The notes under the pieces: generated by a model
The model's database searches: none
Seen by the model: the letters and a program-made list of their open reading frames with translations, nothing else
Told to the model about the DNA's origin: nothing
DNA from: Streptomyces morookaense
GTDB taxonomy: Bacteria > Actinomycetota > Actinomycetes > Streptomycetales > Streptomycetaceae
Direction of reading: 5' to 3'
NCBI RefSeq assembly: GCF_013030945.1
Contig: NZ_JABBXF010000084.1
Coordinates: 1-53,764 of the forward strand
DNA: 53,764 nucleotides
Part shown: positions 47,121 through 53,764 of the stretch, one piece after another
Layout of the letters: every line of letters starts with the position of its first letter
Numbering within the stretch: position 1 is the first letter of the stretch
Position numbers and translations under genes: made by a program

Positions 47121-48496
47121 CGTCCCGTAGTCCCCGGAAGACGGCCCGCACCTCCTCGGAGGGGCGGGCCGTCGCCCGTACCCAAACGCTTCTCAAGGGC
47201 GAGAACGGCATCGGCACGGTCCGCCGGACCACCCTCCCCGGCGGCCTGCGGGTCGTCACCGAGACCCTGCCCTCCGTCCGCTCCGCGACCTTCGGCATCT
47301 GGGCCAACGTCGGCTCCCGCGACGAGACCCCGACGCTCAACGGCGCCACGCACTACCTGGAGCACCTGCTCTTCAAGGGCACGGCCAGGCGCAGCGCGCT
47401 CGACATCTCCGCCGCCATCGACGCGGTCGGCGGCGAGATGAACGCGTTCACGGCCAAGGAGTACACCTGCTACTACGCGCGGGTGCTCGACACGGATCTG
47501 CCGCTGGCCATCGACGTCGTCTGCGACATGCTCACCGGCTCGCTGATCGCCGCCGAGGACGTGGACGCCGAACGCGGCGTGATCCTCGAAGAGATCGCCA
47601 TGACCGAGGACGACCCGGGCGACTGCGTGCACGACCTGTTCGCGCACACCATGCTCGGCGACACCCCCCTCGGCCGCCCGGTGCTGGGCACCGTCGACAC
47701 GATCAACGCGCTGAGCCGTGACCAGATCGCCCGCTTCTACAAGCGCCACTACGACCCGACCCACCTGGTCGTGGCCGCCGCGGGCAACGTCGACCACGCC
47801 AAGGTCGTACGCCAGGTCCGGGCCGCCTTCGAGAAGGCCGGCGCCCTGACCCGTACGGACGCGGAGCCGGTCGCCCCGCGCGACGGCAGCCGCACGATCC
47901 GCACCGCCGGCCGCGTGGAACTGCTCGGCCGCAAGACCGAGCAGGCGCACGTCGTCCTCGGCGTCCCCGGCCTGGCCCGCACCGACGACCGCCGCTGGGC
48001 GCTCGGCGTGCTCAACACCGCCCTCGGCGGCGGCATGAGCTCGCGGCTCTTCCAGGAGGTCCGGGAGAAGCGCGGACTGGCCTACTCCGTCTACTCCTAC
48101 ACCTCCGGCTTCGCCGACTGCGGCCTCTTCGGCGTCTACGCCGGCTGCCGTCCCGCCCAGGTCCACGACGTGCTCAGGATCTGCCGCGACGAGCTGGACC
48201 GGGTCGCCGCCGAGGGTCTGCCGGAGGACGAGATCGCCCGCGCCATCGGCCAGCTGTCCGGCTCCACGGTCCTCGGCCTGGAGGACACCGGTGCGCTGAT
48301 GAACCGCATCGGCAAGAGCGAGCTGTGCTGGGGCGACCAGATGTCGGTCTCCGACATGCTGGCCCGCATCGCCGCCGTCACCCCGGACGAGATCCGCGAA
48401 GTGGCACGCGATGTACTGGGACAGCGTCCTTCGCTGTCCGTCATCGGCCCGCTGAAGGACAAGCAGGCAGCCCGCCTGCACGAGGCCGTTTCATAA
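47117..48496 (+). CDS. M16 family zinc metalloprotease
   Basis: 459 residues. GTG 47117 overlaps the pnp stop. Inverted zinc motif HYLEH (His79, Glu82, His83), with a distal Glu in the AERGVILEEIAMTEDD region, as in M16B peptidases such as the mitochondrial processing peptidase beta-subunit. Other landmarks: GGEMNAFTAKEYTCYYA, GGGMSSRLFQEVREKRGLAY. It is a standard companion of pnp in Actinobacteria. Role: probable cytoplasmic peptide or protein processing; substrate unknown. Confidence 0.95.
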   Translation: MTSRSPRKTARTSSEGRAVARTQTLLKGENGIGTVRRTTLPGGLRVVTETLPSVRSATFGIWANVGSRDETPTLNGATHYLEHLLFKGTARRSALDISAAIDAVGGEMNAFTAKEYTCYYARVLDTDLPLAIDVVCDMLTGSLIAAEDVDAERGVILEEIAMTEDDPGDCVHDLFAHTMLGDTPLGRPVLGTVDTINALSRDQIARFYKRHYDPTHLVVAAAGNVDHAKVVRQVRAAFEKAGALTRTDAEPVAPRDGSRTIRTAGRVELLGRKTEQAHVVLGVPGLARTDDRRWALGVLNTALGGGMSSRLFQEVREKRGLAYSVYSYTSGFADCGLFGVYAGCRPAQVHDVLRICRDELDRVAAEGLPEDEIARAIGQLSGSTVLGLEDTGALMNRIGKSELCWGDQMSVSDMLARIAAVTPDEIREVARDVLGQRPSLSVIGPLKDKQAARLHEAVS

Positions 48497-48534
48497 GCCG
48501 TTTCGCAAACAGGCGAGCAAGGGAAGCAGGGACG

Positions 48535-49287
48535 ATGAGCAAGCTGCGCGTGGCCGTCATCGGTGCCAAGGGCCGCATCGGCTCCGAGGCCGTACGGGCC
48601 GTGGAGGCCGCCGAGGACATGGAACTGGTGGCCGCGCTGGGCCGGGGCGACAGCCTGGAGACCCTGACCGGGGCGGGAGCCCAGGTCGCGGTCGAGCTGA
48701 CCCACCCCGACTCGGTGATGGACAACCTCGAGTTCTGCGTCGCCCACGGCATCCACGGCGTGGTCGGCACCACCGGCTGGACCGAGGAGCGCCTCGCGCA
48801 GCTGACCTCCTGGCTGGACGCCAAGCCGGGCACCGGCGTGCTCATCGCCCCCAACTTCTCCATCGGCGCGGTCCTGACCATGACCTTCGCCCAGCAGGCG
48901 GCCCGGTTCTTCGAGTCCGTCGAGGTCGTCGAGCTGCACCACCCGAACAAGGCGGACGCCCCCTCCGGCACCGCCACCCGCACGGCGCAGCTGATCGCCG
49001 CCGCGCGCCGCGAGGCGGGCTGCGCCCCGCAGCCCGACGCCACGACCACGGCCCTGGAGGGCGCCCGCGGCGCGGACGTCGACGGGGTGCCGGTGCACGC
49101 CGTGCGGCTGCGCGGCCTGCTGGCGCACCAGGAGGTGCTCCTCGGCGACACCGGCGAGACGCTCACCATCCGCCACGACTCGCTGCACCACAGCTGCTTC
49201 ATGCCGGGCATCCTGCTCGGCGCGCGGCGCGTGGTGACCACCCCGGGCCTGACCTTCGGCCTGGAACACTTCCTGGACCTGGGCTGA
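48535..49287 (+). CDS. dapB: 4-hydroxy-tetrahydrodipicolinate reductase
   Basis: Second step of the lysine/diaminopimelate pathway, NAD(P)H-dependent. 250 residues, ATG 48535 after AAGGGAAGCAGGG. N-terminal Rossmann motif VAVIGAKGRIG, active-site block VELHHPNKADAPSGTA (catalytic His and Lys), and C-terminal RHDSLHHSCFMPGILLGARR. Thirty-eight bp separate it from the M16 gene, probably one operon. dapA is ~2.5 kb downstream. The product feeds peptidoglycan cross-linking via meso-/LL-DAP. Confidence 0.98.
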   Translation: MSKLRVAVIGAKGRIGSEAVRAVEAAEDMELVAALGRGDSLETLTGAGAQVAVELTHPDSVMDNLEFCVAHGIHGVVGTTGWTEERLAQLTSWLDAKPGTGVLIAPNFSIGAVLTMTFAQQAARFFESVEVVELHHPNKADAPSGTATRTAQLIAAARREAGCAPQPDATTTALEGARGADVDGVPVHAVRLRGLLAHQEVLLGDTGETLTIRHDSLHHSCFMPGILLGARRVVTTPGLTFGLEHFLDLG

Positions 49288-49291
49288 GAAC

Positions 49292-49738
49292 ATGCGCGCA
49301 AAGATCGTCTACTTCGCCCTGGCAGCCGTCCTGGTCGTCTACTTCGTCCTGGTCGGCAGCCGCGGCGTGATGCTGATCGAGCAGGGGACGGTGATCACGG
49401 TCGCCTTCGGCGTCGCCGTGCTCGTCCTGCCGTTCATCGGCGCGTGGTTCCTCTACAAGACCACCAAGTTCGCGCGCGACGCGAACCGCCTGGCGCAGGT
49501 GCTGGAGGCGGAGGGCGGCCTGCCGGTGGACGAGCTGGTGCGCACCCCGAGCGGCCGCATCGACCGGGACTCGGCGGACGAGGTGTTCCGGCGCCGCCAG
49601 GCCGAGACCGAGGCGGCACCGGGGGACTGGCGCTCGTGGTTCCGCCTGGCGGTGGCGTACCACGACGCGCGGGACACCCCGAGGGCACGCAAGGCGATGC
49701 AGCACGCGATCGCCCTGCACGCCAAGAGCGCCTCGTAA
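49292..49738 (+). CDS. Conserved membrane protein with TPR-like tail
   Basis: 148 residues, ATG 49292, four bases after the dapB stop codon, so co-translated. Two N-terminal membrane segments (IVYFALAAVLVVYFVLVGSR and VITVAFGVAVLVLPFIGAWF), then a cytoplasmic domain with a helix pair DWRSWFRLAVAYHDARDTPR / ARKAMQHAIALHAK that resembles one tetratricopeptide repeat. Restricted in my experience to streptomycetes and relatives. Function unknown. Confidence 0.85.
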   Translation: MRAKIVYFALAAVLVVYFVLVGSRGVMLIEQGTVITVAFGVAVLVLPFIGAWFLYKTTKFARDANRLAQVLEAEGGLPVDELVRTPSGRIDRDSADEVFRRRQAETEAAPGDWRSWFRLAVAYHDARDTPRARKAMQHAIALHAKSAS

Positions 49739-49751
49739 GGGGCAGGTTCCG

Positions 49752-50279
49752 TCAGCGGCCCCCGAGCCCGGCCACCCGCTCCTGCAATGCGGAAGCGGCC
49801 TCGGCGAAGGCCAGGGGCCGCTCCAGGAAATCCGCCCCGTGATCGGTGACGAGCACGGGGAACGGCTCCACGACGAGGGCCCGCCCGGGAACCCGCCGCG
49901 GCAGCCCCAGCCAGCGCACCGGCTGCTCCACCACGCGCACCGCGCCGACCTCGGCCCACGCCAGGGTCCTGGTCGACAGGAGCCGGATCTGCCGCAGCCC
50001 TGCGGGGCCGACCCAGATGCCCGTGCGCACCAGCCGCACTGCCAGGACGAGCAGGACGACGGCCACCCCGCCCCACATTCCGGCGAGGAGAAACGCTCCG
50101 GCACAGGCGATGATCAGTGCCGAGCAGAGTACGTACGCCGCGAGCAGCAGCACCAGTGCCGTGCCCCCGACCCGCAACGGCCCGGGCCGGTACGGCCGTC
50201 GCCACCGGTCGGGGTCCTCGTACAGGGACACCGGGGACGGAGCGGCAGGCGCAGGCGCATCGACAAAGGGCAGGGGCAC
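49752..50279 (-). CDS. PH-domain-like membrane protein
   Basis: 175 residues, GTG at 50279 with GAGGAA 6 nt upstream. Cytoplasmic Pro-rich N-terminus, two membrane segments at ~40-62 and ~66-85 (GTALVLLLAAYVLCSALIIA; GMWGGVAVVLLVLAVRLVRT), then a small beta domain of the bacterial PH type (GIWVGPAGLRQIRLL, TLAWAEVGAVRVVE). Such proteins are abundant in Actinobacteria with no fixed function. Convergent with the dapB operon, with 13 bp between them and no evident terminator. Confidence 0.82.
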   Translation of the reverse strand: MPLPFVDAPAPAAPSPVSLYEDPDRWRRPYRPGPLRVGGTALVLLLAAYVLCSALIIACAGAFLLAGMWGGVAVVLLVLAVRLVRTGIWVGPAGLRQIRLLSTRTLAWAEVGAVRVVEQPVRWLGLPRRVPGRALVVEPFPVLVTDHGADFLERPLAFAEAASALQERVAGLGGR

Positions 50280-50347
50280 GACGGTTCCTCACTCATACGC
50301 ACGCTCGAAGGTCTGTGCCGGGTGAGGTTACCTGCTGATCGAAAAAC

Positions 50348-50385
50348 AGTCGGGCCCCGGAGCGATACCGCTCCGGGGCCCGACT
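50348..50385 (-). terminator. Intrinsic terminator with U-tract
   Basis: Perfect 17-bp stem AGTCGGGCCCCGGAGCG/CGCTCCGGGGCCCGACT with an ATAC loop. On the minus strand it is followed by TTTTT, a classical rho-independent terminator for the small gene at 50397. Confidence 0.93.
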
Positions 50386-50396
50386 GCACTCGTCGG

Positions 50397-50642
50397 TCAA
50401 CGGCCGTCTTTGGCCTCGGACTGCTGTGTGTGGTGTGCGCTCTGCGGGCCGGCCGTCTGCAGCGCGGGCCAGCCGAAGAGCAGCGCACCGACCAGCCCGG
50501 CGGCCACCGTCAGCCCCACGAGCGCGCGCCCGGCGATCTCCGAGCGGCTCGCGCGATCCGGGGCTGGCGGCGTGACGTTGCTGCGGTATCGCTCGGCTTC
50601 GGCGACGAAGGCGAACGGTACGGGCTCTCGCCGGCGGAACAT
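50397..50642 (-). CDS. Small single-pass membrane protein
   Basis: 81 residues, ATG 50642 with AGGAGA upstream (an in-frame longer version from 50708 is rejected). N-terminal cytoplasmic part MFRRREPVPFAFVAEAERYR, one membrane segment at ~38-58 (AGRALVGLTVAAGLVGALLF), and a polar, Gln/Ser-rich end. No family recognised. It lies divergently to thyX. An inverted repeat GTGTGGTGTCACAC lies in the 208-bp gap and is vaguely CRP-like. Confidence 0.78.
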   Translation of the reverse strand: MFRRREPVPFAFVAEAERYRSNVTPPAPDRASRSEIAGRALVGLTVAAGLVGALLFGWPALQTAGPQSAHHTQQSEAKDGR

Positions 50643-50850
50643 GGTGGGCTCTCCTAGGAACCTCGGCGCGTGTGGTGTCACACATAAGGACGTACGAACG
50701 GCCTTCACGGTGCCCGTTTTCCGTGACTTCTGTGAAAAATCTCAACCGGCACCCCTCTTCCCCCGGCTCGCACCGGCGTCCCCCGGCCCGTTGTCGGTGG
50801 TGGCCCGTAGGCTTGGCGCCGCCCGAGCAATGCAACTGGAAGGACCGCCG

Positions 50851-51600
50851 GTGACCGACAGCCCCACCGAGGACGCCACGGCAGACAAGCCGACGTTTCG
50901 CAGCGACGTGACGGTCGAGCTGGTCAAGCACAGCGCCGCCGACAGCGATGTGCTGTGGGCGGCCCGCGTCTCCACGGCCGGCGAGCAGTCCCTCGAAGAG
51001 ATCAGCAAGGACCCGGAGCGGTCCAAGGGGCTCATCAACTACCTGATGCGCGACCGTCACGGCAGCCCCTTCGAGCACAACTCGATGACGTTCTTCATCA
51101 GCGCCCCGATCTTCGTCTTCCGCGAGTTCATGCGGCACCGCGTGGGCTGGTCGTACAACGAGGAGTCCGGCCGCTACCGGGAGCTCCAGCCGGTCTTCTA
51201 CGTCCCGGGCGAGTCTCGCAAGCTGGTCCAGGAGGGCCGCCCCGGCAAGTACGTCTTCGTCGAGGGCACCCAGGCGCAGCACGAGCTGACCGCGCGCGTG
51301 ATGGAGAGCTCCTACCGGGACGCCTACGAGGCCTACCAGGAGATGCTGGCCGCGGGCGTGGCCCGCGAGGTGGCCCGTTCGGTCCTGCCGGTCGGCCTTT
51401 TCTCCTCGATGTACGCCACGTGCAACGCCCGTTCGCTGATGCACTTCCTCGGCCTGCGCACGCAGCACGAGCTGGCGGCGGTGCCCTCGTTCCCGCAGCG
51501 GGAGATCGAGATGGTGGGCGAGAAGATGGAGGCGGAGTGGGCGAAGCTCATGCCGCTCACCTACGAGGCCTTCAACAAGAACGGCCGTGTCGCTCCGTAG
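50851..51600 (+). CDS. thyX: Flavin-dependent thymidylate synthase
   Basis: Makes dTMP from dUMP using FAD, methylenetetrahydrofolate and NADPH. 249 residues from GTG 50851, preceded by GGAAGGA; an ATG at 50830 is in frame but would put the ribosome site inside the gene. The ThyX motif is RHRVGWSYNEESGRY, with eight residues between RHR and the Ser rather than the seven of the usual RHR(X)7S. A -10-like TAGGCT is at 50808-50813. It is grouped with dapB and dapA. Confidence 0.97.
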   Translation: MTDSPTEDATADKPTFRSDVTVELVKHSAADSDVLWAARVSTAGEQSLEEISKDPERSKGLINYLMRDRHGSPFEHNSMTFFISAPIFVFREFMRHRVGWSYNEESGRYRELQPVFYVPGESRKLVQEGRPGKYVFVEGTQAQHELTARVMESSYRDAYEAYQEMLAAGVAREVARSVLPVGLFSSMYATCNARSLMHFLGLRTQHELAAVPSFPQREIEMVGEKMEAEWAKLMPLTYEAFNKNGRVAP

Positions 51601-51616
51601 CCGGCGGCGATCGCCC

Positions 51617-51643
51617 GTGCCTGTCGGCGCGGGCGGCAGGCAC
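51617..51643 (+). terminator. Weak hairpin after thyX
   Basis: GTGCCTG/CAGGCAC (51617-51623 with 51637-51643), 7-bp stem and 13-nt loop, 17 bp after the thyX stop. No U-tract. Confidence 0.4.
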
Positions 51644-51659
51644 CCGTCAGGTGTCCGTA

Positions 51660-51689
51660 TTGCGGCATTTCGACACCTTCATCTAGGCT
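51660..51689 (+). promoter_or_regulatory. Probable dapA promoter
   Basis: TTGCGG (51660-51665), an 18-bp spacer and TAGGCT (51684-51689) resemble HrdB-dependent promoters. The predicted start near 51696 lies in an A-rich run just before a hairpin. Confidence 0.45.
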
Positions 51690-51700
51690 GAAAAAACGGA

Positions 51701-51738
51701 CCCGGTACTGCTTGAACCCCCGAGCAGGCAGTACCGGG
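51701..51738 (+). promoter_or_regulatory. 5'-end hairpin in the dapA leader
   Basis: CCCGGTACTGC/GCAGTACCGGG (51701-51711 with 51728-51738), a perfect 11-bp stem extended by a GGA/TCC-like pairing. It falls at the very start of the predicted transcript. The minus strand shows TTTTTT after it, so it could equally be a terminator for antisense transcription. Confidence 0.5.
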
Positions 51739-51797
51739 ATCCCTTTGGCACTCCCCGAGGGAGCACCTCACGGTGAGCAACGAGTAGCGTGGGCCCC

Positions 51798-52697
51798 ATG
51801 GCTCCGACCTCCACACCGCAGACCCCCTTCGGGCGCGTCCTGACCGCCATGGTCACGCCTTTCACCAGCGAGGGTGCGCTCGATCTCGACGGCGCGCAGC
51901 GGCTCGCCCGCCACCTCGTCGATGCAGGCAACGACGGCCTCGTCGTCAACGGCACCACCGGTGAGTCCCCCACCACCAGCGATGCGGAGAAAGCCCAGCT
52001 CGTACGTGCCGTGGTCGAAGCGGTCGGAGACCGAGCCCACGTCATCGCCGGAGCCGGCACCAACGACACCCGGCACAGCACCGAACTCGCCCGCGCCGCG
52101 AAGGACGCAGGCGCCCACGGCCTGCTCGTCGTCACGCCGTACTACAACAAGCCCCCGCAGGAAGGCCTCGTCCGCCACTTCACGACGGTCGCCGACGCCA
52201 CCGACCTCCCGGTGATGCTCTACGACATCCCCGGCCGCAGCGGCGTCGCCCTCGAGACCGAGACCATCGTCCGGCTCGCCGAGCACCCGTGCATCGTGGC
52301 GAACAAGGACGCCAAGGGCGACCTGGCGGCCGCGAGCTGGGCACTCTCCCGGTCGGGCCTCGCCTGGTACTCCGGCGACGACATGCTCAACCTGCCGCTG
52401 CTCTCCATCGGCGCCGTCGGCTTCGTCTCCGTCGTGGGCCACCTCGTCGCCCCCGAACTGCGCGCCATGCTCGACGCGCACCGCTCCGGCGACGTCGCCA
52501 AGGCCGCGGAGATCCACCAGCGGCTGCTCCCGGTCTTCACCGGCATCTTCCGCACCCAGGGCGCCATGACCACCAAGGCCGCCCTCGGCCTCCAGGGCCT
52601 GCCCGCGGGCCCGCTGCGGCTGCCGCTCCTCGGCCTGAGCCCCGAGGAGACCGAGCAGCTCAAGCGCGATCTCGCGGCCGGCGGGGTACAGCTGTAA
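51798..52697 (+). CDS. dapA: 4-hydroxy-tetrahydrodipicolinate synthase
   Basis: Condenses pyruvate and aspartate semialdehyde, the first step of the DAP/lysine branch. 299 residues from ATG 51798; a GTG at 51789 is also in frame. No Shine-Dalgarno precedes it, while a TAGCGT hexamer ends 7 nt upstream, which could permit a leaderless mRNA besides the longer one. TIM-barrel landmarks: GTTGESPTTS, TPYYNKPPQEG (Tyr of the proton relay), DIPGRSG, and NKDAKGD with the Schiff-base Lys. The gene is monocistronic. Confidence 0.97.
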   Translation: MAPTSTPQTPFGRVLTAMVTPFTSEGALDLDGAQRLARHLVDAGNDGLVVNGTTGESPTTSDAEKAQLVRAVVEAVGDRAHVIAGAGTNDTRHSTELARAAKDAGAHGLLVVTPYYNKPPQEGLVRHFTTVADATDLPVMLYDIPGRSGVALETETIVRLAEHPCIVANKDAKGDLAAASWALSRSGLAWYSGDDMLNLPLLSIGAVGFVSVVGHLVAPELRAMLDAHRSGDVAKAAEIHQRLLPVFTGIFRTQGAMTTKAALGLQGLPAGPLRLPLLGLSPEETEQLKRDLAAGGVQL

Positions 52698-52810
52698 CAG
52701 GGGGAGCGGCCGGGAGGGCCGCCGCGCCGGACACCCAGCGTGACCGCAGCGCACCACAGACTTCACAACTCCATACGCAAGACCACGTAACACCACGCAA
52801 CACCACACAT

Positions 52811-52822
52811 CACTTGCAAGTG
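52811..52822. promoter_or_regulatory. Perfect 12-bp palindrome upstream of RNase J
   Basis: CACTTGCAAGTG in an A/C-rich, relatively GC-poor intergenic segment (52760-52830). Its size fits a dimeric regulator's site. No cognate regulator is identifiable. Confidence 0.45.
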
Positions 52823-52831
52823 CACGAAGGT

Positions 52832-52870
52832 CACGCGCGCCATGTGCCCCCGAGGCATGTGGCGTGCGTG
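52832..52870 (+). promoter_or_regulatory. Long stem-loop in the RNase J mRNA leader
   Basis: CACGCGCGCCATGTGCC (52832-52848) pairs with GGCATGTGGCGTGCGTG (52854-52870) over 17 pairs including three G-U pairs, with a 5-nt loop. It ends 2 nt before the AGGAG region of the TTG start, so it could control access to the ribosome site. Confidence 0.6.
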
Positions 52871-52884
52871 GTGAGGAGAGTCTT

Positions 52885-53764
52885 TTGAGTCACCCGCACC
52901 CTGAACTCGGCGCACCGCCGAAGCTGCCCGAGGGCGGCCTGCGCGTCACCCCGCTCGGCGGCCTCGGTGAGATCGGCCGCAACATGACGGTCTTCGAGTA
53001 CGGCGGCCGTCTGCTGATCGTCGACTGCGGAGTGCTCTTCCCCGAGGAGGAGCAGCCCGGAGTCGACCTGATCCTGCCGGACTTCACGTCCATCCGGGAC
53101 CGCCTGGACGACATCGACGGCATCGTGCTCACCCACGGGCACGAGGACCACATCGGCGGCGTCCCCTTCCTCCTCCGCGAGAAGCCGGACATCCCGCTGA
53201 TCGGCTCCAAGCTGACCCTCGCCCTGATCGAGGCCAAGCTCCAGGAGCACCGCATCCGCCCGTACACCCTCGAGGTCGCCGAGGGCGACCGCGAGCGCCT
53301 GGGCCCCTTCGACTGCGAGTTCATCGCGGTCAACCACTCCATCCCGGACGCCCTGGCGGTCGCGATCCGCACCCCCGCCGGCATGGCCGTGCACACCGGC
53401 GACTTCAAGATGGACCAGCTCCCGCTGGACCGCCGCCTCACCGACCTGCCCGCCTTCGCGCGGCTCGGCGAGGAGGGCATCGACCTGCTGCTGGTCGACT
53501 CCACCAACGCCGAGGTCCCCGGCTTCGTCCCGCCCGAGCGCGACATCTCGGGCGTGCTGCGCCAGGTCTTCGCGGGCGCCCAGAAGCGCATCATCGTGGC
53601 CAGCTTCGCCAGCCACGTGCACCGCATCCAGCAGATCCTCGACGCCGCCCACGAGTACGGCCGCCGGGTCGCCTTCGTCGGCCGCTCGATGGTCCGCAAC
53701 ATGGGCATCGCCCGCGACCTGGGCTACCTGCGCGTCCCGGCCGGCCTGGTCGTGGACGTCAAGA
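52885..53764 (+). CDS. rnj: Ribonuclease J (5' part)
   Basis: Metallo-beta-lactamase RNase with endo- and 5'-3' exonuclease activity, acting with PNPase in mRNA turnover. TTG start at 52885, with GAGGAGA upstream, gives the family N-terminus SHPHPELGAPPKLPEGGLRV. 293 complete codons are visible and the gene runs off the end. Beta-lactamase motif LTHGHEDHIGG, next metal ligands at VNHSIPDA and HTGDFKMDQ, and beta-CASP region SFASHVHRIQQILDAAHEYG. A 17-bp stem-loop lies just before the ribosome site. Confidence 0.97.
   Translation, partial: MSHPHPELGAPPKLPEGGLRVTPLGGLGEIGRNMTVFEYGGRLLIVDCGVLFPEEEQPGVDLILPDFTSIRDRLDDIDGIVLTHGHEDHIGGVPFLLREKPDIPLIGSKLTLALIEAKLQEHRIRPYTLEVAEGDRERLGPFDCEFIAVNHSIPDALAVAIRTPAGMAVHTGDFKMDQLPLDRRLTDLPAFARLGEEGIDLLLVDSTNAEVPGFVPPERDISGVLRQVFAGAQKRIIVASFASHVHRIQQILDAAHEYGRRVAFVGRSMVRNMGIARDLGYLRVPAGLVVDVK

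Noticed and set aside
50655..50690. CRP-like site GTGTGGTGTCACAC
   Set aside because: It only loosely fits the GTG(N)6GNCAC pattern; too weak to list as a feature.
1..53764. Prophage, insertion sequence or integrase that could explain the cargo island
   Set aside because: No transposase, integrase, tRNA-associated att site or long direct repeat was found.

Overview
The window is a chromosomal segment of a Streptomyces or very close relative. Support: GC content near 70 % or above with strong third-position G/C bias, frequent GTG (and one TTG) starts, DUF397 and WhiJ-type regulatory genes, a mycosin-type (actinobacterial) type VII secretion system (T7SS/ESX), and a gene order matching, from memory, the infB to RNase J segment of the S. 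coelicolor chromosome core. No tRNA, rRNA, insertion sequence, prophage or CRISPR was seen.

Layout. (1) 1-9.8 kb, translation and cofactor genes, + strand: 3' part of infB, a DUF503 gene, rbfA, truB, a large protein with an inactive-looking trypsin fold fused to a P-loop NTPase, and ribF. (2) 9.8-11.6 kb: acyl-CoA oxidase-like flavoprotein. (3) 11.6-32.2 kb, T7SS part 1: an EspI/MinD-like ATPase with a long Pro/Ala tail, an unrecognised protein, eccE, eccB, mycosin 1, two tandem membrane-anchored beta-propellers, a DUF397 gene, two helical/WXG-type genes, mycosin 2, and esxB-esxA. Then comes a WhiJ-like cassette (ATPase, XRE/DUF5753 regulator, DUF397) and a four-gene minus-strand operon: Esx-like protein, WXG-headed protein with a long C-terminal domain, DcrB/DUF1795-like protein, and an unknown. 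(4) 32.4-38.3 kb, accessory genes on the minus strand apart from one inhibitor: DUF3592 membrane protein, M55 D-aminopeptidase, TetR regulator and small membrane protein with paired operators, I36 inhibitor (+ strand), DinB-like protein, methyltransferase, HAD phosphatase, and a truncated NTF2-like gene beside copies of a Streptomyces intergenic repeat. (5) 38.6-44.1 kb, T7SS part 2: divergent eccC and eccD. (6) 44.2-53.8 kb, housekeeping: rpsO, pnp, M16 peptidase, dapB, thyX, dapA and the start of RNase J, with four small genes.

How the genes work together. EccB, EccC, EccD, EccE and the mycosins form the secretion channel. EsxA/EsxB are the classical substrates; in S. coelicolor they are linked to sporulation. 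The genes between the two machinery blocks look like cargo and accessory functions. The strongest candidate for an under-described system is the operon at 29.3-32.2 kb: an Esx-like partner, a WXG-headed putative effector, a protein resembling the DUF1795 (Eag) chaperones of T6SS effectors, and a possible immunity or accessory protein. The second is the pseudo-protease/STAND-like protein at 4.1-8.7 kb. Functions are inferred from motifs read by eye; no database search was run.
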